DNA from: UBA6448 sp051893155
GTDB lineage: Bacteria > Bacillota_I > Bacilli_A > RF39 > UBA660
Assembly (NCBI GenBank): GCA_051893155.1
Contig: JBJFGY010000115.1
Span: forward strand, 1-5,198
DNA length: 5,198 nt
Direction: 5' to 3'
The first letter of the stretch is position 1, and each line of letters begins with the position of its first letter. Below are positions 1 through 5,198 of this stretch, in pieces. Below the pieces are notes generated by a model. It was not told where the DNA came from. It ran no database searches and worked only from the letters and a program-made list of their open reading frames with translations. Both the position numbers and the translations under genes were made by a program.

Positions 1-41
1 TTTTCTCTAATTATTACTAAGTAAAAAAAGAGACATTTTTA
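1..41. other. Short region downstream of ileS, no clear terminator
   Basis: An 8-bp inverted repeat (20-27 with 36-43) overlaps the ileS stop codon. Its stem is almost all A-T, and no T-run follows the hairpin in the ileS direction because the T-run is used up in the 3' arm. It is at best a weak terminator, and the window ends before a better one or a further gene could be seen. Confidence 0.4.
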
Positions 42-3000
42 CTAATTATTCACAATTTTTCTTTCAATATTTATACCAACATATGCATCATTTAATTTCA
101 TATCTTTTGAAATATTTTCATCAAAATTTATTTCTAATGCTAATGTTTCATTTTTTACATAGTCTATATTATCTTTAATAGAACTAGCAAATTCTTCATC
201 TGCATTCATATTAATAATAATTCTATCTGAAATATTATAGTCTTTTTCTTTACGCATAGCTTGAACTTTTGAAACAAATTCTCGAGCATTACCTTCTTTT
301 TTTAATTTATCAGTAATAACTGCATTTAATATAACAAAATTACCATTTTCCATACCAATATCAAAGCCTTCTTTAGCACTATAACGAATATCTACAAGTT
401 CTGGAGTTATTTCATAATTTTCATTATTTATATTAAGTGTAATACTATTACCTTGTTGAAGTTCATTAATTTCTTTTGAAGATAAATTTAATAAGGCTTC
501 TTGATATAATTTCATATTTTTACCAATAACTTTTCCTGCTTCTTTAAAATTAGGTAATACTTTAAAATTCATATAAGTATTAATATCATTAACAAAAACT
601 ACATTTTTTACATTTAATTCTTCTTTAATTAAATTTACTAAATCACTAAGTATCTTTTCATTTTTACCATCTATTAATACTTCAGATAAAGGTTGACGTA
701 CTTTTATTTTATTTTCTTCACGTACAAATCTACCTATACTTATTAAGTTTCTTACTAAGTCCATTTTTTCCTCTAAAACAGGATTAATTAACTTTTCATC
801 AAATTTTGGATAATTACTTAAATGGACTGATTTTTCATTTGTTAAGTTTTGATATATTTCTTCAGATATAAATGGTGCTACTGGAGCAATTAACTTTGTA
901 AGACTTACAAGAACTTCATAAGTTGTTTTATAAACAGCTTTTTTTGAAGTACTAAATTCACTTCCCCAAAATCTTTTTCTACATCTTCTTATATACCAAT
1001 TTGATAAATCATCAGATACAAATGAAGTAATAAGTTTAACTACTTTATTTAAATCATATTCTTCAAAAGAAGCGTTTACATTTTTAACTAAATTATTATA
1101 TTTAGAAAGTAACCATTTATCAATTTCTTCAAGTTCATTAAAACTAACATTACATTTTTCTATATCTATATTATCCACATTGGCATATAGACAAAAGAAT
1201 GAATATGTATTTTTTAAAGGATTTATAAATTTAGAATATACTTCTTTTACACCTTCTTCATCAAATTTAAGTGGTGTCCAAACAGGTGATGCATAAAGCA
1301 TATACCATCTTATTGCATCGGCACCATACTCTTGCATTATATTAATTGGATCGATAATATTACCAGTGGATTTACTCATTTTTTTACCTTTTGCATCAAG
1401 CATCATGTCATTTACAACTACATTTTTAAAACTTGATGTACCAGATATAATTGTAGAAATAACTAATAATACATAGAACCATCCTCTTGTTTGGTCTATA
1501 CCTTCAGCGATAAAATCAGCAGGAAATTGACTTTCAAAAAGTTCTTTGTTTTCAAATGGATAATGATATTGAGCATAAGGCATAGCTCCTGAATCAAACC
1601 AAACATCCATAACATCTCTTACTCTTGTCATAGTTTTACCACATTTTGGACAAGTTAAATGGATATTATCAACATATGGTCTATGAAGTTCAAGACTTTT
1701 GACATCAATTTCTTTTTCAACTTTTCTATCATTAAGTTCTTCAACTGAACCAATTACATCAAAATGATTGCAACTATCACAAACCCAAATAGGAAGTGGA
1801 CAACCCCAATATCTATTTCTTGAAATTCCCCAATCTATCATATTTTCAAGCCAATTATTAAATCTTTTTGTTCCAACATAATCTGGATACCAATTTATAC
1901 TTTCATTAGCTTTAATAATTTTATCTTTATATGCAGTTGTTTTTACATACCAAGCTGGTTTTGCATAATAAATAAGTGGGCTTTTACATCTCCAACAATG
2001 TGGATAATCATGAGTTATTTTAATTTTTTTAAATAATTTATCATTTTCTTTTAAATATTTGATTATTTCAATTTCAAGATCACTATCAGTTACTAGTCTT
2101 CCTTCCCAAGGTCCAATTTTATAGCAACCATCTTTTCCAACACTTTGTGAAAAAGATATACCATTTTCATTACATACTCTATTATCATCAGCACCATAAG
2201 CTGGAGCAATATGAACAAGTCCTGTTCCATCTTCTGCCGTAACATAACTATCACAAACTACTTCAAAAGCTTTACCAGAAACTTTAGCAAATGGCATTAA
2301 TTGTTCATATTTTGTACCTTTTAAATCGATACCTTTAAAAGTTTTAAGCACTTGATATTCATCACCAAGAACTTTTTGAGCAAGAGAAGAACAAACAATA
2401 AATTTATAACCCATAGACTCTGCTAAAATATAATCATAATCAGGATTTACACAAACAGCAACATTATCAATTAAAGTCCATGGAGTTGTTGTCCATACAA
2501 GCATATATTCATCTTTATCAACTAATTTAAATGGTACAATTACTGTATTTACTGTATCAGATTGATAACCTTGAGAAACTTCATGACTAGCTAGTTCTGT
2601 TCCACAACGAGGACAATATGGTAAAACTTTAGAACCATAATAAACTAAACCTTTTTCATGCATTTGTTTTAAAATCCACCATTCACTTTCAATATAATTA
2701 TTTTCACAAGTAACATATGGATTTTTAGTATCAATAAATTGTCCCATCATTTTAGTAACTTTATCAACTTCACTTATATTAGAGTTTGTTTCTTTATTAC
2801 ATTCTTTACAAAAATTTTCTACACCAAATTTTTCAATATCAGCTTTACCAGAAAATCCTAATTTTTTTTCAACATTTACTTCAATAGGAAGACCATGAGT
2901 ATCTAAACCAATTTTACGTAAAACTTTATATCCATTCATAACTTTATATTTACAAAATGAATCTTTAATTGTTTTAGCAAAAACATGATGAATACCAGGT

Positions 3001-3152
3001 TTAGCATTAGCATATATTGGCCCATCATAAAATACCCAAGTTTTATCTCCTTTAGTACTTTCCTTTAAAATATTTTCTTTTTCCCACTTTTTTAAAATAT
3101 CATTTTCAACTTTTGAAACTTCTCTAGTATCTAGTTTTTTAAATTTTTCCAT
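42..3152 (-). CDS. ileS: Isoleucyl-tRNA synthetase, type 2 (IleRS2-like), GIHH signature
   Basis: This cytoplasmic class I synthetase (EC 6.1.1.5) charges tRNA-Ile with isoleucine using ATP and hydrolyses mischarged Val-tRNA-Ile. The protein has 1036 residues, normal for the eukaryote-like/type 2 class. Seen in order: the Rossmann start with GIHH at 53-56 in place of HIGH; GLDTHGLP at 82-89 (the usual Trp is Leu); the CP1 editing domain with TTTPWT at 221-226, N230, H314 and D323, matching the spacing of the E. coli editing residues T241-243, N250, H333 and D342; GIDQTRGWFY at 551-560; KMSKS at 591-595; the anticodon-binding domain around 675-830 with NWYIRRCRKRFW at 718-729; and a long type 2 C-terminal domain to 1036. 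CxxC pairs at 180/183, 386/389, 458/461 and 501/504 fit the two zinc sites known in the Thermus enzyme. The ATG at 3152 follows GGAGG and the stop is TAG. Synthesis is controlled by the T-box upstream. Identity is very secure; resistance is inferred. Confidence 0.97.
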   Translation of the reverse strand: MEKFKKLDTREVSKVENDILKKWEKENILKESTKGDKTWVFYDGPIYANAKPGIHHVFAKTIKDSFCKYKVMNGYKVLRKIGLDTHGLPIEVNVEKKLGFSGKADIEKFGVENFCKECNKETNSNISEVDKVTKMMGQFIDTKNPYVTCENNYIESEWWILKQMHEKGLVYYGSKVLPYCPRCGTELASHEVSQGYQSDTVNTVIVPFKLVDKDEYMLVWTTTPWTLIDNVAVCVNPDYDYILAESMGYKFIVCSSLAQKVLGDEYQVLKTFKGIDLKGTKYEQLMPFAKVSGKAFEVVCDSYVTAEDGTGLVHIAPAYGADDNRVCNENGISFSQSVGKDGCYKIGPWEGRLVTDSDLEIEIIKYLKENDKLFKKIKITHDYPHCWRCKSPLIYYAKPAWYVKTTAYKDKIIKANESINWYPDYVGTKRFNNWLENMIDWGISRNRYWGCPLPIWVCDSCNHFDVIGSVEELNDRKVEKEIDVKSLELHRPYVDNIHLTCPKCGKTMTRVRDVMDVWFDSGAMPYAQYHYPFENKELFESQFPADFIAEGIDQTRGWFYVLLVISTIISGTSSFKNVVVNDMMLDAKGKKMSKSTGNIIDPINIMQEYGADAIRWYMLYASPVWTPLKFDEEGVKEVYSKFINPLKNTYSFFCLYANVDNIDIEKCNVSFNELEEIDKWLLSKYNNLVKNVNASFEEYDLNKVVKLITSFVSDDLSNWYIRRCRKRFWGSEFSTSKKAVYKTTYEVLVSLTKLIAPVAPFISEEIYQNLTNEKSVHLSNYPKFDEKLINPVLEEKMDLVRNLISIGRFVREENKIKVRQPLSEVLIDGKNEKILSDLVNLIKEELNVKNVVFVNDINTYMNFKVLPNFKEAGKVIGKNMKLYQEALLNLSSKEINELQQGNSITLNINNENYEITPELVDIRYSAKEGFDIGMENGNFVILNAVITDKLKKEGNAREFVSKVQAMRKEKDYNISDRIIINMNADEEFASSIKDNIDYVKNETLALEINFDENISKDMKLNDAYVGINIERKIVNN

Positions 3153-3155
3153 TTT

Positions 3156-3161
3156 ACCTCC
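3156..3161 (-). promoter_or_regulatory. Ribosome binding site of ileS
   Basis: The minus strand reads TTGGAGGTAAAATG, so GGAGG ends only four bases before the ATG at 3152. That spacing is short, but the core is a perfect anti-16S match and it fixes the start. It begins three bases after the terminator U-run and lies outside that hairpin. Control is therefore by transcription termination, not by hiding the ribosome site. Confidence 0.85.
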
Positions 3162-3164
3162 AAT

Positions 3165-3210
3165 AAAAAAAGGTGGTAACCAAAGGGTGCATTAGCACGG
3201 TACCACCTTT
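3165..3210 (-). terminator. T-box-controlled intrinsic terminator (attenuator) of ileS
   Basis: On the minus strand AAAGGUGGUA (3210-3201) is complementary to UACCACCUUU (3178-3169), ten pairs, and CC/GG pairs extend the stem past a one-base bulge. The 3' arm runs directly into a U tract down to 3165. The 5' arm is the same sequence that forms the antiterminator and its tRNA-binding bulge, so the two folds exclude each other. With charged tRNA-Ile, or with no tRNA bound, transcription should stop here before the ileS ribosome site. Confidence 0.93.
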
Positions 3211-3360
3211 ATATTTAACTTTTTATGTTAACGCCATCATACGTCCTATTCTATTTACTTAAATAGGAAACTAGCAAGTGATCTAAATTATTACCAATTA
3301 TTAATTTTCACCAACCATTAACTCTCTACAAATTAAATAATAATTCCGTCTTGTTCATAA
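3165..3360 (-). ncRNA. T-box riboswitch leader (tRNA-Ile sensing) of ileS
   Basis: This cis-acting leader senses the charging state of tRNA-Ile. The T-box core at 3210-3195 (minus) reads AAAGGUGGUACCGUGC. It can fold as an antiterminator: AAAGG pairs with CCUUU (3186-3182), UGGUACC is the bulge, and GUGC (3198-3195) pairs with GCAC (3190-3187) around the loop UAAU. UGGU is complementary to a tRNA 3' end ACCA, as expected for an A73 tRNA such as tRNA-Ile. In Stem I, AAUUAUUA (3345-3338) pairs with UAAUAAUU (3293-3286), and CAAG (3353-3350) with CUUG (3278-3275). Between these lies the specifier AUC (3282-3280), followed by the usual A. The GA-rich AGAGAG (3327-3322) and a GGUUGGUGAAAA loop (3316-3305) match the tRNA-elbow-contacting distal part. 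A hairpin CUAUUU/AAAUAG (3266-3251) follows. No separate Stem II/IIA-B is obvious. The fold was drawn by hand. Confidence 0.93.
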
Positions 3361-3383
3361 TCTTTTAAAAAAACTACAAATAA

Positions 3384-3412
3384 ATTATATGATTTTTATT
3401 AATGATTGTCAA
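3384..3412 (-). promoter_or_regulatory. Consensus sigma-A/sigma-70 promoter of ileS
   Basis: TTGACA at 3412-3407 and TATAAT at 3389-3384 (minus strand) are separated by exactly 17 bases, and both hexamers are perfect consensus. The expected start of transcription is near 3377, about 20 bases before Stem I of the T-box, giving a leader of roughly 225 nt. A strong constitutive promoter gated by an attenuator is the usual T-box arrangement. The -35 box begins 42 bases after the stop codon of the upstream gene. Confidence 0.9.
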
Positions 3413-3454
3413 ATAATTATTTTTATTTTAATTATTAATTTTAATCAAACAAAA

Positions 3455-5039
3455 TTAAAAATTTAATTTTCTACTTCTAATCTTTCTACCAAATAATGCT
3501 GAAGATGATTTATGATTTATTTCCTTTTTATTTTCAATACAATTTATAACAGCTTGCATTAATAAATTAGTTGGATAATATCTATTAAAAGGTTCTTTTA
3601 AATCATCTTTAATTAAATTATCCAAAGATATATTTAAATTTAGTTCCGAGATATTTTTATCTATAACAAGTTCAGTATAATATAATCCTTGAATATCATC
3701 AAATTTTCTTTCAACAGAGCAATGATCTAATAATTTTTTTCCATCAGCTTGTATTTCTTCAAAATTTAAAGCAAAAATCATTTCATAACAAAATAATTGG
3801 TTTTCTTTTTTGTATGGATGTATACTTTTATCAGCATACAATGTTAAATAATAATAATATTTTTTTTGATCATCGTTACCATTATTCATTATATTTAACA
3901 ATTTAGTAATATTATATTTTCCCCAATGTATTACATCAGTCTTTAATTTAATACCAAAATTAGAATCATTTATTCCAGTTAAATTAGATAATTCATTGAT
4001 TAAATCACCAAGACTTATAGAAATTTTTTCTTTTGATAATAAATTAAATTCTTCTGCTGTATTATTTAAACTTAATTTTAAAGGTTCCAATGATTCTTCA
4101 AATTTTTTTCTTTGTTCATCAATCATTTGTTCAAAAACATTTTTTTTAACATTAATATTATTTTTAATATTTTCCAATTCTTCTTTTTTTGCTTGTAAAT
4201 TTACTAAAGTTTCTTCTATATGTTTGTATTCACTTTTATTTTTTATACAATTCATAACAACTTGTTTTAATAAATTAGTTGGATAATATTCATTAAAATA
4301 TTCTTTTACATCATCTTTAACTAAATTATTTAAAGTTATATTTAAACTTAACGCGCCAATGTTTTTATCTATAGAAAGATATGTATAATATAATCCTTGA
4401 ATATCATCAAATTCTATTTCAGCAGAACAATGATCTAATAATGTTTTTCCATCAGTTTGTATTTCTTCTAAATTTAAATCAAAAATCATATCATAACAAA
4501 ATGAATGTTTATCAACTTCATGTGGACTAATATTTTTATTATCAAACAATAATAATTCCCAATAATAATTTTTAGAATCTTCTGTTTCACTACTCATTAA
4601 TTTTACTAATTCATTAATATTATATACATTCCAAAAATCAACATTAGTTTTTAATTTAAACCCAAGTTCAAATATACTTATTCCAGTTAAATTAGATAAT
4701 TCTTTAAATACATCCTCTAAACTAACACAAACTCTTTCTTGAGCTAATAAATTAAATTCTTCTGCTGTATTATTCAAACTTATTTTTAAAGGTTCCAATG
4801 ATTCTTCAAATTTTTTTCTTTGTTCATAAATCATTTGTTCAAAAGCATATCTTTTATCATTAATATTATTTTTAATATTTTCCAATTCTTCTTTTTTTGC
4901 TTGTAAATTTACNNNNNNNNNNNNNNNNNNNNNNNNNNNNNNNNNNNNNNNNNNNNNNNNNNNNNNNNNNNNNNNNNNNNNNNNNNNNNNNNNNNNNNNN
5001 NNNNNNNNNNNNTAAAGTTTCTTCTATATTACTATCCAT
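3455..5039 (-). CDS. Tandem-repeat coiled-coil protein of unknown function (interrupted by assembly gap)
   Basis: I do not recognise this family. An ATG at 5039 starts MDSNIEETL and runs into the gap; coding resumes at 4912 as VNLQAKKEEL and continues to a TAA at 3455. If nothing is missing, the protein has 494 residues. It holds two tandem 236-residue modules, about 65% identical and aligning without gaps. Each has a charged, probably coiled-coil part of about 60 residues (roughly 5-65 and 241-301) and a mixed globular part of about 175 residues with shared blocks ELSNLTGI, LLDHCS, FDDIQGLYYT and YYPTNLL. An 18-residue tail, SSSALFGRKIRSRKLNF after a Lys, is basic and lies outside the repeat. 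I see no signal peptide or membrane span, so a cytoplasmic protein is likely. The start is supported by AAGGAG upstream and by a promoter. The 100 Ns shift the frame only because 100 is not divisible by three. A TTG-initiated reading from 4885 would start inside the coil and is not the real start. Confidence 0.8.
3512..4204 (-). repeat. 708-nt tandem coding repeat, copy 2 (last, lacking the closing IEETL)
   Basis: This unit encodes 231 residues aligning without gaps to copy 1, with about 80 differences by hand count. The similarity ends at the shared His before the basic tail. Differences cluster in the globular half, while the coiled-coil half is nearly unchanged between the copies. Confidence 0.9.
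4205..4912 (-). repeat. 708-nt tandem coding repeat, copy 1
   Basis: This is the first complete unit as assembled, encoding VNLQAKK to the IEETL that opens the next copy. It lies exactly 708 bases (236 codons) from its counterpart. Its first 55 bases in reading direction (4912-4858) are identical to 4204-4150 of copy 2, and 17 bases across the gap (5029-5013) are identical to 4221-4205. Confidence 0.92.
4913..5012. other. Assembly gap of 100 Ns inside the repeat gene
   Basis: Exactly 100 Ns, the usual placeholder for a gap of unknown length, sit inside the first coiled coil. The bases on either side, 4912 and 5013, correspond to the adjacent bases 4204 and 4205 of the uninterrupted second copy. 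The missing sequence should therefore be zero or a whole number of 708-nt units, not 100 bases. Confidence 0.95.
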
Positions 5040-5050
5040 TATCAAAATTT

Positions 5051-5056
5051 CTCCTT
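5051..5056 (-). promoter_or_regulatory. Ribosome binding site of the repeat gene
   Basis: AAGGAG on the minus strand, with 11 bases to the ATG at 5039, a slightly long but workable spacing. It supports 5039 as the start of the interrupted gene. The TTG at 4885 lies inside a sequence that is plainly mid-repeat. Confidence 0.8.
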
Positions 5057-5104
5057 ACTTCTTTTACTTATAAATTAAATTTTGCTTTAAAAAATATGAG
5101 AATT

Positions 5105-5133
5105 ATTATATATTATAAATATATTTTTTTCAA
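5105..5133 (-). promoter_or_regulatory. Sigma-A/sigma-70-type promoter of the repeat gene
   Basis: TTGAAA at 5133-5128 and TATAAT at 5110-5105 (minus strand) are 17 bases apart. The -35 differs from consensus at one position and the -10 is perfect. Transcription should start near 5098, giving an untranslated leader of about 58 bases in which I see no regulatory fold. The surroundings are nearly pure A+T, so chance matches are easier here, but the exact spacing and position make this a good candidate. Confidence 0.72.
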
Positions 5134-5198
5134 TCTTTAATATCATTTGAGTTTAGGTTTTTTATGAAAAATTTTTAAATATTTTTGATTAGTTTATA
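5134..5198. other. AT-rich upstream intergenic stretch, no gene seen
   Basis: The 65 bases upstream of the promoter contain only A/T tracts and a short AAAAATTTTT palindrome on both strands. A 19-codon open frame from an ATG at 5146 (minus) overlaps the promoter, lacks a ribosome site and is not supported. Nothing else can be called before the window edge. Confidence 0.6.

Noticed and set aside
20..43. Hairpin AGTAAAAA / TTTTTACT as the ileS terminator
   Set aside because: It overlaps the stop codon, contains one G-C pair, and has no U-tract after the hairpin in the ileS direction; kept only as a remark in the feature list.
3412..3436. Inverted repeat 3412-3419 / 3429-3436 as a terminator for the repeat gene
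   Set aside because: It has eight A-T pairs only, no following T-run, and it overlaps the first base of the consensus -35 box of ileS; such palindromes are expected by chance in sequence this AT-rich.
3996..4286. Open frame of 96 codons on the plus strand
   Set aside because: It is the antisense shadow of the repeat gene across the junction of the two copies, has no ribosome site, and its Phe/Ser/Leu-rich translation reflects the complement of Glu/Lys/Asn codons.
3455..4885. The repeat gene starting at TTG 4885 as a complete 476-residue protein
   Set aside because: The frame is open on through VNLQAKKEE up to the gap, the TTG is the Leu of KEELENI inside the repeat, and a proper ATG with ribosome site and promoter lies beyond the gap at 5039.
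3512..4912. The repeats as a CRISPR array or mobile element
   Set aside because: The units are 708 nt, in frame, protein-coding and directly adjacent; there are no short identical repeats with spacers, no transposase and no terminal inverted repeats.
5087..5146. A 19-codon leader peptide upstream of the repeat gene (minus strand)
   Set aside because: Its start lies upstream of the predicted promoter, there is no ribosome site, and most of it would not be transcribed.

Overview
The window is a piece of a very AT-rich (roughly three quarters A+T) bacterial chromosome. Both genes lie on the minus strand, so the window reads from high to low coordinates. Several features point to a low-GC Bacillota: an ileS gene preceded by a full transcriptional T-box attenuator, textbook TTGAcA/TATAAT promoters with 17-nt spacers, GGAGG-type ribosome binding sites, and the standard code with Trp = TGG. 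An uncultivated gut Bacilli or Clostridia lineage is my inference. A run of exactly 100 Ns suggests a draft or metagenome scaffold.

Layout in the direction of transcription. (1) 5198-5040 is an upstream region with a good sigma-A-type promoter and a ribosome binding site. (2) 5039-3455 is a gene of unknown function, interrupted by the 100-N gap at 4913-5012. It encodes two tandem copies of a module of about 236 residues, each a coiled coil followed by a mixed globular domain, ending in a short basic tail. The bases on the two sides of the gap join exactly as the same bases do in the uninterrupted second copy. The true gene therefore either is continuous there or hides a whole number of extra 708-nt units. 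(3) 3454-3153 holds a consensus promoter and a compact T-box leader with an AUC (Ile) specifier, an antiterminator and a terminator hairpin. (4) 3152-42 is ileS, an isoleucyl-tRNA synthetase of 1036 residues of the eukaryote-like/type 2 (IleRS2) class. (5) 41-1 is a short AT-rich tail with no convincing terminator.

How the parts work together: uncharged tRNA-Ile should stabilise the antiterminator and switch ileS on, which is ordinary amino-acid-starvation control. The ileS product has the class I signature rearranged to GIHH (residues 53-56). From memory of the literature, this GXHH form in some IleRS2 enzymes is tied to very high mupirocin resistance. The repeat gene has its own promoter and is not functionally linked to ileS by anything visible here, although no terminator separates the two. 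The points most worth a second look are the repeat protein, with its mosaic divergence and uncertain copy number, and the altered IleRS signature.
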